Of a DNA stretch of 25,127 nucleotides, positions 1-8,239 are shown one piece after another (position 1 is the first letter of the stretch; every line of letters begins with the position of its first letter). The notes under the pieces are model-generated. The model made no database searches, was not told the origin of the DNA, and saw only the letters and a list, made by a program, of their open reading frames with translations. The translations under genes and the position numbers were made by a program. This DNA is from Prolixibacteraceae bacterium (GTDB lineage: Bacteria > Bacteroidota > Bacteroidia > Bacteroidales > Prolixibacteraceae), in contig DMSQ01000022.1 of the NCBI GenBank assembly GCA_003457135.1, forward strand, positions 1 through 25,127. The letters run 5' to 3'.

Positions 1-441
1 TTGGAAGACATTTTGGGTGAAAGCAACGAAGCTGTAACCATCCTGAATGCTGAAACAGGTGAAATTGCCTTTCAGGCGCTGATGACCACATTCCACTTCA
101 AACGTGCTTTGATGGAAGAACATTTCAATGAAAACTACATGGAGAGTACCAAATTCCCCAAAGCCAAATTCAACGGTAAGATCGAAGGGTATAACAGTTC
201 AGTGCTTAGCGGGCCGGTAATTGATATTAAAGTTGCCGGAATACTGATGGTTCATGGAGTTGAAAAGACCATTACTATTTCAGCAAAACTAGGATTGGAA
301 GACGGGAAGCTGGTGGGCATATCAAAGTTTAAAGTAACTCCTGAAGATTACGGAATAAAAATTCCGTCCCTGGTTCGCGACAAAATAGGTAAGGAAATGG
401 AAATCATAGTGAAAGCAAACTATCTTCCGTTTGGCAATTGA
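1..441 (+). CDS. YceI-like family protein, 5' end cut by window
   Basis: The 146 residues visible have the beta-rich pattern of the YceI family, lipocalin-like barrels thought to bind isoprenoid-type lipids, usually in the periplasm. Family-like segments include the run around 'STKFPKAKFNGKIEG', the 'LMVHGVEKTITI' strand and the closing 'FKVTPEDYGIKIPSLVRDKIG' region, followed by a strand with 'MEIIVKAN'. YceI proteins are normally about 170-200 residues with a signal peptide. Neither is present here, and the frame is open to the first base (a TTG), so the real start very likely lies upstream of the window. The next gene begins 21 bases downstream on the same strand and may be cotranscribed. 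The specific ligand cannot be told. Confidence 0.8.
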   Translation: MEDILGESNEAVTILNAETGEIAFQALMTTFHFKRALMEEHFNENYMESTKFPKAKFNGKIEGYNSSVLSGPVIDIKVAGILMVHGVEKTITISAKLGLEDGKLVGISKFKVTPEDYGIKIPSLVRDKIGKEMEIIVKANYLPFGN

Positions 442-462
442 TCAAATCAAAATTTTTCTTCT

Positions 463-888
463 ATGAAAATCAAATACGCTATTATTCTGGTTGTGATTGT
501 AATCGCTGTTGGAGCAGGAATCGGTCTTAAAATGTTTTTCAAACCCCATGCCAACATAAACCGGCTAAAGGCTGAATATAAATTAGACGCCAGTAGTCTG
601 ATTAGTGAATTTGAACAGGATGAAAATTCCGCTACTACCAAGTACAGCGAAAAAGTTCTGGAAATCAATGGTGAACTGAAATCAAAAACCAAGATGCAAA
701 ATGGGATAGATCTTTTAATCCTCGAAGATGAAATGCAGGGAATCAGTTGTCAGCTTGATAGCAGTTGGGCTTCGGCCAATCAACCGATTATTCAGTCTCT
801 TGAAATTGGCAGATCAATTACCATAAAAGGAATATGCAAAGGATATTTGATGGAGATTAAAGTGAGTCCGGCTATTATTTTGAACTAA
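463..888 (+). CDS. Small membrane-anchored OB-fold (tRNA_anti-like) protein
   Basis: The protein has 141 residues. Residues 5-26 form a single hydrophobic segment (IILVVIVIAVGAGIGL), either a membrane anchor or an uncleaved signal. The rest reads as one OB-fold of the 'tRNA_anti-like' type found in small Bacteroidota proteins: 'YSEKVLEINGELKSKTKM' followed by 'GIDLLILEDEMQGISCQL', then 'IQSLEIGRSITIKGICKGYL'. Despite the family name, nothing here indicates tRNA binding; an extracytoplasmic location is more likely. It sits 21 bases after the YceI-like gene, suggesting one transcript that ends at the hairpin at 924-959. The family assignment is by pattern recognition and the molecular role is unknown. 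Confidence 0.7.
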   Translation: MKIKYAIILVVIVIAVGAGIGLKMFFKPHANINRLKAEYKLDASSLISEFEQDENSATTKYSEKVLEINGELKSKTKMQNGIDLLILEDEMQGISCQLDSSWASANQPIIQSLEIGRSITIKGICKGYLMEIKVSPAIILN

Positions 889-923
889 TTTGGAAATGAG
901 GAATAAGGAATAAGAATCATCAT

Positions 924-959
924 AAAAAAACCTTCAGAATCGCTCCTGAAGGTTTTTTT
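924..959. terminator. Bidirectional rho-independent terminator
   Basis: The stem CCTTCAG (931-937) pairs with CTGAAGG (946-952). It is extended by seven A on the left and seven T on the right, so it works as a terminator in both directions. It lies between the OB-fold gene (plus strand, ends 888) and the zinc-ribbon gene (minus strand, ends 975), which are convergent. Confidence 0.9.
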
Positions 960-974
960 ATGTGAATTTTTAAG

Positions 975-1751
975 CTACTCAGCGGGTTCCATCGAATCGA
1001 GGATGTCTTTGTCAACCAGAATGCGGCCACAATATTCGCAAACAATTACTTTTTTGCGTGAAGCAATGTCCATTTGGCGCTGTGGCGGAATTTTATTGAA
1101 GCAACCACCGCAGGCATCGCGTTGAACAGTTACAACTGCCAGACCATTTCGTGCATTTTTACGGATACGTTTGAATGCTGTGAGTAACCGAACCTCAATG
1201 TTACTTTCAATTTTTTCAGATTTTGCTTTCAGCCTTTCCTCTTCAATCTGAGTTTCAGAAGTAATTTCTTCCAGTTCATGTTGTTTCCGGTCTAAATCTT
1301 CAAGACGTTCCTTCAGGAGAATTGCCGATGTTCCGATGGCTTCCTTTTTTATGGCAAGTTCAGTAGTGAACTCACGGATCCTTTTATCCGACAACTCTAT
1401 TTCGAGTTTCTGAAATTCAATTTCTTTGCTCAAAGAGTCAAATTCGCGGTTATTACGAACATTATTCTGTTGCTCAGTGTATTTGACGATCAGGGTTTCT
1501 GATTCCTTGATTGCAATTTTCTTATTGTGGATAGCTGTTTCCAAATCTTTGATGTCGTCTTCAAAATTGCTTACCCGTGTCTTTAAACCGGTAATTTCGT
1601 CTTCCAAATCCTGAACTTCCAAAGGCAATTCACCGCGTAGGGTTTTAAATTTGTCAATTTCTGAAACTACATTTTGTAATTCGAAAAGCGCTTTGAGCTT
1701 TGAACTGATTGGCACACTTTTATTTTCGTCTCTCACGTACTGTGTATTCAT
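975..1751 (-). CDS. Coiled-coil C4 zinc-ribbon protein (zf-RING_7/DUF164 type)
   Basis: The protein has 258 residues. Residues about 20-200 are a long charged heptad-like coiled coil rich in E, K, L and I. The C-terminus carries a four-cysteine zinc ribbon, C214-GG-C217 and C238-EY-C241, preceded by the basic helix 'AFKRIRKNARNG'. This architecture is that of the C4-type zinc-ribbon family often annotated next to Nif3-like proteins. A role in nucleic-acid or protein scaffolding has been proposed for relatives but is not settled. Only 20 bases separate it from the upstream Nif3-like gene, so the two probably form an operon read on the minus strand. The ATG at 1749-1751 gives a full-length family member. 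Confidence 0.85.
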   Translation of the reverse strand: MNTQYVRDENKSVPISSKLKALFELQNVVSEIDKFKTLRGELPLEVQDLEDEITGLKTRVSNFEDDIKDLETAIHNKKIAIKESETLIVKYTEQQNNVRNNREFDSLSKEIEFQKLEIELSDKRIREFTTELAIKKEAIGTSAILLKERLEDLDRKQHELEEITSETQIEEERLKAKSEKIESNIEVRLLTAFKRIRKNARNGLAVVTVQRDACGGCFNKIPPQRQMDIASRKKVIVCEYCGRILVDKDILDSMEPAE

Positions 1752-1771
1752 ACTTATAGTTGTTTAACTGA

Positions 1772-2869
1772 TCAAATGAAGTACTTTACCGGGTTTGTAC
1801 TTAAATCCGATAAATGGACTGCAAATTTAGGGAATTTTTTTGTAAGTAATTCATAAAAAACTTCTTTAGTGAACTGTTCACTCTCATAATGGCCGATATC
1901 TGCAATAATGATTTGTTGTTCAGCATCAAAAAACTGATGATACTTAAAATCTCCGGAAATGTAAAGATCAGCTTTCTGAGCTATTGCCCTGTCCAGGTAT
2001 GCGCTTCCTGAACCTCCGCAAACTGCTATTTTCCGGATCGGTTTCCCCAATAATTGGGTATGTTTAATAACCTGACAGCGAAATGTTTCTTTTAGTTTAC
2101 CCAGGAATTCCAATTCATCCACCGGCGATTCCAGTTCACCAATCATTCCTGTCCCGCTTTGATTATATTCGTTATCAAGCGGATAAATGTCATAGGCAAC
2201 TTCTTCATAAGGGTGTGCAGCCAAAAGTGACTGAATGACCCTTGATTGAATATGTTTGGGGAAAATGGTCTCTATTCGGGTCTCCTCTTCAAAATGAAGC
2301 TGATTTTTTTCTCCGACATAAGGATTGGTTTGCTCATTTCCCCTGAAACTCCCCTGCCCTACCTGATTGAAACTACATGAACCATAATTCCCGATGTGGC
2401 CGGCTCCGGCATCAAATAAAGCTTTTCTGACCTTTTCAGCATCAGCATTGGGAACAAATGTGACCAGTTTTTTTAAAAAGTTGGGAGTTGGTGACAATAT
2501 CCGGCAATTCCGCAGACCCAGTTTCTCACAAATCTTACTGTTTACTCCCCCAAATACGCTGTCCAGATTGGTATGTGCCGCGTATATGGCAATATCATTT
2601 TTGATGGCTTTGGCCACGCAGCGTTCGATATAGTTTTTTCCGTTCAGCTTTTTTATTCCATCAAAAATAATCGGGTGATGTGCAACAATCAGGTTCAACT
2701 TTCGGCTGATGGCTTCATCCAATATTTCTTCAGTAATATCCAGGGTGATCAATATTCCTGAAATTTCATCATCAGGATTCCCGATAATCAGACCGGCATT
2801 GTCATACGATTCCTGAAAAGCCAGAGGAGCAATAGATTCGATAAAATGAGTGATTTCTTTTAGTTGCAT
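1772..2869 (-). CDS. Nif3-like dinuclear metal centre protein (YqfO/YbgI family)
   Basis: The 365-residue length fits the long YqfO form, in which a PII/CutA-like domain is inserted between the two halves of the Nif3 fold. The N-terminal half has 'NLIVAHHPIIFDGIK' with H64 and H65, and 'YAAHTNLDSVFGGVN' with H99 and D103. The insert spans roughly residues 130-235 and includes 'AAHPYEEVAYDIYPL'. The C-terminal half has 'ISGDFKYHQFFDA' and 'IADIGHYESEQF' with H327 and E331. These are the expected ligands of the two-metal site. Relatives are annotated as GTP cyclohydrolase I type 2 homologues or Nif3-like proteins, but the physiological reaction is uncertain. It is the first gene of an operon with the zinc-ribbon protein 20 bases downstream. 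Confidence 0.92.
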   Translation of the reverse strand: MQLKEITHFIESIAPLAFQESYDNAGLIIGNPDDEISGILITLDITEEILDEAISRKLNLIVAHHPIIFDGIKKLNGKNYIERCVAKAIKNDIAIYAAHTNLDSVFGGVNSKICEKLGLRNCRILSPTPNFLKKLVTFVPNADAEKVRKALFDAGAGHIGNYGSCSFNQVGQGSFRGNEQTNPYVGEKNQLHFEEETRIETIFPKHIQSRVIQSLLAAHPYEEVAYDIYPLDNEYNQSGTGMIGELESPVDELEFLGKLKETFRCQVIKHTQLLGKPIRKIAVCGGSGSAYLDRAIAQKADLYISGDFKYHQFFDAEQQIIIADIGHYESEQFTKEVFYELLTKKFPKFAVHLSDLSTNPVKYFI

Positions 2870-2910
2870 TTGAAAAGCGTTTATTATTATCGGTTAATTG
2901 GTTCTTTTAT

Positions 2911-3040
2911 CATTAGCCGTAGCCTTTAGGCTACGGTATGGTGTGCAAAAATGGCAAGAGCTTTAGCCAAATCAATAAGTAATTTGGGCTAAAGCCCTTT
3001 AAAAAAATTCATCATTTGCCAACGGCATAAATGCCGTTGC
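2911..3040. repeat. Cluster of REP-like palindromes
   Basis: Three palindromes occur within 130 bases. 2917-2936 is CCGTAGCCT-TT-AGGCTACGG (9-bp stem, 2-base loop). 2986-2997 is GGGCT-AA-AGCCC. 3020-3039 is CAACGGCAT-AA-ATGCCGTTG (9-bp stem). Between them 2952-2969 is a weaker inverted repeat with TGGC and GCCA ends. None is followed by a long T run, so they look like mobile intergenic repeats of the REP/BIME kind rather than terminators. They fill the 230-base gap between the Nif3-like operon and the MerR gene. No RAYT-type transposase gene lies in the window. Confidence 0.75.
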
Positions 3041-3099
3041 TAATCAAAAACCAAATACCCAAAAGTTCCTCTATTTTTTAAGTGAAACCCAAAACACAA

Positions 3100-3435
3100 T
3101 TACAGTTCGTCCTTAATTTCAACCAGCATTTGCCTGATTTCCTGAAGCCTGCTTACTACTTCAAAATTCTGAAGCGTATCTGCCTTATTGTCCTTTAGTT
3201 TTTTCTGAGCGCCTTTGATGGTCATTCCCCTGTCTTTCAGAAGGTGATAAATCAGCTTCAGGTTTTCGATGTCTTCTTTGGTAAACATCCGGTTCCCTTT
3301 CGCATTTTTGTGGGGCTTCAGAATATCGAATTCATTTTCCCAAAAACGAATGTTTGAGGTATTTACGCCAAACAAATCTGCGACTTCGCTGATCGAATAA
3401 AAGACTTTTTCTATTTTAGGTTTTTTGTAAGGCAC
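3100..3435 (-). CDS. MerR-family transcriptional regulator, short form
   Basis: The protein has 111 residues. It opens with a MerR winged helix-turn-helix: 'VFYSISEVADLFGVNTSNIRFWENEF' at about residues 10-35, then the wing 'KNAKGNRMFTKEDIENLKLI'. A short helical tail of about 35 residues follows. There is no effector-binding domain and no metal-binding cysteines, so its signal is unknown. It lies 12 bases downstream of the M23 peptidase gene on the same strand and is probably translated from the same message. From memory, this short MerR protein, an M23 peptidase and a divergent alaS are a recurrent neighbourhood in Bacteroidota, which suggests a conserved role in envelope or cell-cycle control. 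The target promoter is not identifiable here. Confidence 0.85.
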   Translation of the reverse strand: MPYKKPKIEKVFYSISEVADLFGVNTSNIRFWENEFDILKPHKNAKGNRMFTKEDIENLKLIYHLLKDRGMTIKGAQKKLKDNKADTLQNFEVVSRLQEIRQMLVEIKDEL

Positions 3436-3447
3436 TTTTACAAGATT

Positions 3448-4419
3448 TTAGTCGAAAGTTTGTCCTATGTTCGATGAAATACTGACCATTTTTTCGTATT
3501 CCTGGGCGTTCAGATCCTTGAAATAGTAGTATTGCGGGTTCACAGGTTCGCCGTTTCGATGTACTTCGTAATGTAAATGGGGTCCGGTAGAAGTTCCTGA
3601 ATTGCCCACATACCCAATAACCTGACCTCGTTTTACCTGATCACCTATTTTAACACGGAATTCGTTCAAATGAGCATACATCGTTTGATAACCAAAACCA
3701 TGATCAATCAAAATCCACCGACCATATCCACCCCCGATAGTCTGAACATCCTTAACAACTCCATCACCGGTTGTATATACTTTGGTTCCAACTGCGGCAG
3801 TAAAGTCCATTCCGTAATGAAACTGCCTGATTTTATAAATCGGATGAAACCGGTACCCCCAGCCTGAAGCCGTACTTTTTAGTGACTTGTTTGAGATTGG
3901 CATAATAGCCGGTAAACTTGATACCAATTTTTCTTTATTCAAGGCCATCGTCAATACCTCATCGTACGATTTAGACTGAATGTAAGCCTGTTTCGACAGG
4001 ATGTCGAGCTTTTCAGCGGTTTTAATAACCAATTCCGAATTATCAAATGATTCGAGCTGAGAATATTTGTTTACCCCGCCAAATCCAGCCCTGCGGATGG
4101 TGGAAGGAATTGGGTCACTTTCAAAAACTACGCGGTATAAATTGTTGTCACGCTGTTCAATTTCATCCAGTACTTTTTCAACCGTAGAAAGGTCTTTATA
4201 TAACAATTCATATTGGGTCAACAGTCGTTCGTTTTCTTTATGCAAGGTCCTCATCCGGGGCGATTCATAGAATTGCAGAATCCCAACCGCAATAAGTACC
4301 GACGATACCAATGTAGTTGAAAACAAGGCTAAAAAACGCTTTAGCTTAGTTTTGAAGCTTATTACGATCTTGTCGTAACTAAGAGTATGGGCATTAAATC
4401 TGTACTTGACTTTCGCCAT
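3448..4419 (-). CDS. M23 (LytM-type) peptidoglycan metallopeptidase
   Basis: The protein has 323 residues. A basic N-terminus precedes one transmembrane segment (about 29-49, FLALFSTTLVSSVLIAVGIL), then a coiled-coil stretch (about 55-92) and a C-terminal M23 domain from about 185 to 295. Zinc and catalytic residues are present: H201 and D205 in 'FHYGMDF', H250 in 'MYAHLNEF', and H281 and H283 in 'GPHLHYEVHRNG'. Because the zinc ligands are intact it is predicted to be an active endopeptidase facing the periplasm, cutting peptide cross-links of peptidoglycan, rather than an EnvC/NlpD-like inactive activator. It is first in a minus-strand operon with the MerR gene and has a good promoter at 4457-4486. 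Confidence 0.92.
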   Translation of the reverse strand: MAKVKYRFNAHTLSYDKIVISFKTKLKRFLALFSTTLVSSVLIAVGILQFYESPRMRTLHKENERLLTQYELLYKDLSTVEKVLDEIEQRDNNLYRVVFESDPIPSTIRRAGFGGVNKYSQLESFDNSELVIKTAEKLDILSKQAYIQSKSYDEVLTMALNKEKLVSSLPAIMPISNKSLKSTASGWGYRFHPIYKIRQFHYGMDFTAAVGTKVYTTGDGVVKDVQTIGGGYGRWILIDHGFGYQTMYAHLNEFRVKIGDQVKRGQVIGYVGNSGTSTGPHLHYEVHRNGEPVNPQYYYFKDLNAQEYEKMVSISSNIGQTFD

Positions 4420-4456
4420 AAAACACGGGTAATTGAATTAATTTTTCGACTCCTAA

Positions 4457-4486
4457 CAAATTTAAGGATTTAATCTAACTTTGCAA
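4457..4486 (-). promoter_or_regulatory. Bacteroidota-type promoter for the M23-MerR operon
   Basis: Read on the minus strand, TTG (4486-4484) is followed by 19 bases and then TAAATTTG (4464-4457). This fits the Bacteroidota consensus TTG-N19-TAnnTTTG. Transcription would start near 4450, giving a leader of about 30 bases before the ATG at 4419. Confidence 0.6.
4476..4483 (+). promoter_or_regulatory. Candidate -7 element for alaS
   Basis: TAACTTTG matches TAnnTTTG on the plus strand, but no TTG is present at the expected spacing upstream. It overlaps the spacer of the divergent minus-strand promoter, so the two promoters would compete for space. The leader to the alaS ATG at 4611 would be about 120 bases. 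Confidence 0.4.
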
Positions 4487-4610
4487 GATTTCGAAAATAC
4501 GGGTTATTTACAGGCTACAAAGCTAGTGTTTTCGGTGGGAATAAATAATAAGTATCAGTCTGTTGAAGATTTTTAACAAATTTTAATGCCTGAACAAAAT
4601 AGAAAAAAAC

Positions 4611-7229
4611 ATGAATTCGAAGGAGATCAGAAAAGCGTTTTTGGATTTTTTTGCCGGAAAGGACCATCAGATAGTGAGTTCGGCGCCAATGGTTGTAAAA
4701 AATGATCCAACCCTGATGTTTACCAATGCAGGGATGAATCAATTCAAAGATATTTTCCTTGGAAATCAGCCCGCCAAATATGTTCGGATAGCCGATACCC
4801 AAAAGTGCCTGAGAGTTTCGGGCAAGCACAACGATTTGGAAGAAGTTGGTCACGACACCTATCATCATACCATGTTCGAGATGCTGGGGAACTGGTCGTT
4901 TGGCGATTATTTCAAGGAAGATGCCATTAACTGGGCCTGGGAATTGCTCCATGACATTCTGAAGATTCCGGCTGACCGGATGTATGCCTCAGTTTTTGAA
5001 GGCAGCGCCGACGATAAACTTGAATGCGATGACGAAGCCTTTAATCTTTGGCGAAAATTCCTTCCGGCAGATCACATCATTAACGGAAGCAAAAAAGATA
5101 ATTTCTGGGAAATGGGCGATACCGGTCCATGCGGTCCGTGTTCCGAAATCCATGTTGACCTGCGCGATGACGACGAACGGGCAAAATCTCCCGGACGCGA
5201 CCATGTTAATAAGGATAATCCTCTGGTTATAGAAATCTGGAACCTGGTATTTATTCAGTTTAACCGCAAAGCCGACGGAAAACTGGAAGAACTTCCGGAC
5301 AAACATGTGGATACCGGAATGGGCTTCGAACGATTGTGCATGGTTTTACAGGGCACCAAATCGAACTATGATACTGACGTATTTCAGAACACGATTATAA
5401 AAATAGCAGAACTCTGTAATAAAAAGTACGGTGAAAATCAAAAGTCAGATATTGCCATGCGGGTAATTGCCGACCATTTGCGCGCCATTTCGTTCTCGAT
5501 TGCCGACGGACAATTACCTTCCAACAACAAGGCAGGGTATGTGATCCGACGTATTCTGCGCCGTGCTGTCCGCTACGGATACACTTTTCTGGAATTTAAA
5601 GAGCCATTTATCTGGAAACTTGTTGAAACTCTTAAAAACAACATGGGTGATGCATTTCCTGAGTTGATTTCGCAGCAGGTAATGATTGAGAACGTGATCC
5701 GGGAAGAAGAAGAATCATTTCTCCGGACACTGGAAACCGGAATCCGTTTGCTTGATAGAAGCCTCCCCCCAACCCCCTCCAAAGGAGGGGGAGTATTAAG
5801 CGGAGAATTGGCTTTTACGCTTTACGATACGTTTGGATTTCCGTTTGACCTGACCAGCCTGATCCTTCGCGAAAAAGGCATGTCGGTTGACGAAGCCGGA
5901 TTCAATACCGAAATGGAAAAGCAGAAGGAACGCTCACGGAATGCGGCTGTTCAGGAAACTGAAGATTGGGTTGAACTGAAAAAAATTGAACAGGTTGAAT
6001 TTGTTGGATACGACCAACTCGAAGTCGAAGTAAATATTACGCGTTATCGCAAAGTCACTCAAAAAAATAAGGAATTCTTTCATTTGGTGTTCGACCGCAC
6101 TCCATTTTATGGGGAGTCAGGCGGCCAGGCAGGCGACTCGGGCTACCTTATAGCTGATGGACAAAGGACAAAAATTCTTGATACTCACAAGGAGAACAAT
6201 CTGATTATTCATTTTGCCAATAAGCTTCCGGAGAATCCTTCTGCAAAATTCGCTGCTATTGTGGATGCACAGAAACGGAAGATGACCATGAACAACCACA
6301 CCGCCACTCACCTGCTCGACCATGCCTTACGCGAAGTTTTAGGTACTCACATCGAACAGAAAGGATCACTGGTAAACAGCGAATACCTGCGCTTCGACTT
6401 TTCACACTTCCAGAAAGTGAGCCGCGAAGAACTGGATAAAATTCAGGCCCGTGTAAACGAACTGATTCGGGAAAACCTGGTGAAAGAAGAAAACCGTGCG
6501 GTTTCGTTCGATGAAGCCAAAACGATGGGAGCGATCGCACTCTTCGGCGAAAAATACGGTGACTTTGTTCGTGTGATCAAATTTGGTGATTCGGTTGAAT
6601 TGTGCGGTGGAACCCACGTACCGGCAACCGGTCAAATCGGTTCAATGATTATTACTTCTGAAAGCGCCATTTCTGCCGGAGTCCGACGTATTGAGGCGAT
6701 TACTTCCGATCGTGCAGAGGAATTCGTGAAGAAACATTTAGACGAACTTTCCGAAGTTAAAGGTATCCTGAACAATACTCAAAACTTAAAGAAATCGGTT
6801 GAAGATCTTCTGGCACAAAATAACCGCCTGCAAAAGCAAATTGAAGAATTTGAACGTAAAGCTGCTTCAGGAATCAAACAGGAACTGAAGAATAAAATTC
6901 ATGTAATCAATGGTATCAATGTGATTGCAGAAGTGATACAGCTTGATTCAGCGCAGGCTGTGAAAGATCTGGCTTTTCAGTTGAAAGGCGAAGTTGACAA
7001 TCTGTTTCTTGCTTTGGGGTCGGTCATTGGTGGGAAGCCTTCGATATCGGTGATGATTGCTGAAAACGTGGTTGCTAATAAAGGATTAAATGCCGGAACC
7101 ATTGTTCGCGAAGCTGCTAAGGAAATGCAGGGCGGCGGCGGCGGACAGGCATTTTATGCAACTGCCGGAGGGAAAGATGTTTCAAGACTTGCTGCGGCCG
7201 TTGATAAAGCAAAATCGTTTGTGAAATAG
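4611..7229 (+). CDS. alaS: Alanyl-tRNA synthetase
   Basis: The 872-residue length is typical for AlaRS. The class II catalytic domain begins 'NDPTLMFTNAGMNQFKDIFLG' (residues 31-51) and contains 'HNDLEEVGHDTYHHTMFEMLG'. The editing domain has the zinc ligands H563 and H567 in 'HTATHLLDH', and C665 and H669 in 'CGGTHVPATG'. A coiled coil near 700-745 leads into a C-Ala domain ending with 'EMQGGGGGQAFYATAGGKD'. It charges tRNA-Ala with alanine and hydrolyses mischarged Ser- and Gly-tRNA. Oddity: residues 384-394 (SLPPTPSKGGG) are encoded by a C-rich palindrome at 5760-5792, in frame, in the linker before 'FTLYDTFGFPFDLT'. The start ATG follows a leader with no competing in-frame start that fits the family better. 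Confidence 0.98.
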   Translation: MNSKEIRKAFLDFFAGKDHQIVSSAPMVVKNDPTLMFTNAGMNQFKDIFLGNQPAKYVRIADTQKCLRVSGKHNDLEEVGHDTYHHTMFEMLGNWSFGDYFKEDAINWAWELLHDILKIPADRMYASVFEGSADDKLECDDEAFNLWRKFLPADHIINGSKKDNFWEMGDTGPCGPCSEIHVDLRDDDERAKSPGRDHVNKDNPLVIEIWNLVFIQFNRKADGKLEELPDKHVDTGMGFERLCMVLQGTKSNYDTDVFQNTIIKIAELCNKKYGENQKSDIAMRVIADHLRAISFSIADGQLPSNNKAGYVIRRILRRAVRYGYTFLEFKEPFIWKLVETLKNNMGDAFPELISQQVMIENVIREEEESFLRTLETGIRLLDRSLPPTPSKGGGVLSGELAFTLYDTFGFPFDLTSLILREKGMSVDEAGFNTEMEKQKERSRNAAVQETEDWVELKKIEQVEFVGYDQLEVEVNITRYRKVTQKNKEFFHLVFDRTPFYGESGGQAGDSGYLIADGQRTKILDTHKENNLIIHFANKLPENPSAKFAAIVDAQKRKMTMNNHTATHLLDHALREVLGTHIEQKGSLVNSEYLRFDFSHFQKVSREELDKIQARVNELIRENLVKEENRAVSFDEAKTMGAIALFGEKYGDFVRVIKFGDSVELCGGTHVPATGQIGSMIITSESAISAGVRRIEAITSDRAEEFVKKHLDELSEVKGILNNTQNLKKSVEDLLAQNNRLQKQIEEFERKAASGIKQELKNKIHVINGINVIAEVIQLDSAQAVKDLAFQLKGEVDNLFLALGSVIGGKPSISVMIAENVVANKGLNAGTIVREAAKEMQGGGGGQAFYATAGGKDVSRLAAAVDKAKSFVK
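5760..5793. repeat. In-frame C-rich palindromic element inside alaS
   Basis: CCCCCTCC (5773-5780), a loop of AAA, and GGAGGGGG (5784-5791) form a perfect 8-bp stem, with a further pyrimidine tract CCTCCCCCC just upstream (5762-5770). It is translated as LPPTPSKGGG. This base composition is unlike the rest of alaS and like an intergenic repeat. A related C-rich palindrome occurs at 23695-23717. Confidence 0.8.
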
Positions 7230-7272
7230 AAACAAAATCTGATACTTTTAGTCGCTATAATGAGTACTTTTA
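7219..7272 (+). promoter_or_regulatory. Possible promoter region of the R-M genes
   Basis: Two copies of TACTTTTA (7243-7250 and 7265-7272) each differ by one base from TAnnTTTG. A TTTG ending at 7221 lies 21 bases before the first copy, inside the last codons of alaS. The second copy has no clear upstream element. Weak evidence, but a separate promoter is plausible for this gene pair. Confidence 0.25.
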
Positions 7273-7303
7273 ACTAAATTTCTGAAAATTTAAAAACAAA
7301 GAA

Positions 7304-8239
7304 ATGCATCCATTTGAAAGAGAATTATCAGTATCAACAGATGACATTGAATTCGAATTAAGAGGAGTAAAAGAAATAGGTTGGGCTGATTTTTTGCTAA
7401 ATCCGAGAAAATTACGAGGAAGCGATTTTTTGATGCGTTGGTCACAAGGAGTTTGGAGTGAGAAAAGGTTAATTGATGCCATTAACAAAACCGATCAGTT
7501 TTACGCCATACCTTATGGACCAAGCGGAACAGCCCCAACTGATGACGTTAGAGCCTTTGAACTTTACTTTGAAAGGTTAGAAGCAGCTGGACTGGGAAAC
7601 ATCAAACGACCTGACCTTTTAGTTTTCAAAATTGCTGACAAGCAATTCGTAGATATGTTTCTTGCAGTCATTGGAGGTGAAGAAGAATTGCCTTTCATTA
7701 CAGAAGATAAGTTGCAAGACCTTATTTCAAAAGCTATTATAGCAGTTGAGTGCGAGAATTCACTATGGGTAGCAGAAAAAATGCCAGATTACAGAACTTC
7801 TTTGAAAGCACAGAAGCGGCTTGGAGGAAAATTGGGTCTTTCAAAAACTGCGGTTCTTCCTACAGTTATTATCAAGGAAGAGGACAGAATTCCTTTAAGC
7901 AAATGGCAACAAGAGAATAAAATACCAATTCATGTTTGGCATGTTTTCTTCGAAAGGGCATTTGGACTTTCGTTTGATGAAGCACAACGATTAGTTGCTG
8001 AGGGTTTTATACTTCCAACAGAACAAATTTTTCAAGCACCAGGCGGGGCAACTACCAAAAAAGCAATTTACAAATATTACTATCACTATGCTTATCCTCT
8101 AGGTATTGCGAATGAACGACCGCTATTAGTTCCGGCTTTCATTGAAGATAAAAATGGGCACATTTTACCTTATGTGAAATTTGAAGGTGGTTCACTTGAA
8201 ATTACTTCAGATGCATTAGAACTTCTAAAACTACTCTGA
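7304..8239 (+). CDS. Putative Type II restriction endonuclease
   Basis: The 311-residue protein is encoded directly before, and overlapping, an adenine-type DNA methyltransferase, which is the main reason for the call. A PD-(D/E)XK-like core can be read: P103-D104 in 'KRPDLLVFK', then E149-C-E151 in 'AIIAVECENSLW', with K191 further on. The usual catalytic lysine is thus replaced by a glutamate (ExE), as in BamHI-like enzymes. The C-terminal part is rich in aromatics ('YKYYYHYAYPLG'). It may belong to one of the 300-residue Type II families that pair with PstI/HincII/AccI-like methylases, but I cannot name the family or the site. Its stop overlaps the next start (TGATG), indicating coupled translation. 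The DNA is AT-richer than neighbouring alaS and mtgA, consistent with transfer. Confidence 0.7.
   Translation: MHPFERELSVSTDDIEFELRGVKEIGWADFLLNPRKLRGSDFLMRWSQGVWSEKRLIDAINKTDQFYAIPYGPSGTAPTDDVRAFELYFERLEAAGLGNIKRPDLLVFKIADKQFVDMFLAVIGGEEELPFITEDKLQDLISKAIIAVECENSLWVAEKMPDYRTSLKAQKRLGGKLGLSKTAVLPTVIIKEEDRIPLSKWQQENKIPIHVWHVFFERAFGLSFDEAQRLVAEGFILPTEQIFQAPGGATTKKAIYKYYYHYAYPLGIANERPLLVPAFIEDKNGHILPYVKFEGGSLEITSDALELLKLL

Noticed and set aside
4515..4952. 145-codon open frame on the minus strand
   Set aside because: Most of it is antisense to the start of alaS, and it runs through the alaS leader. No family features.
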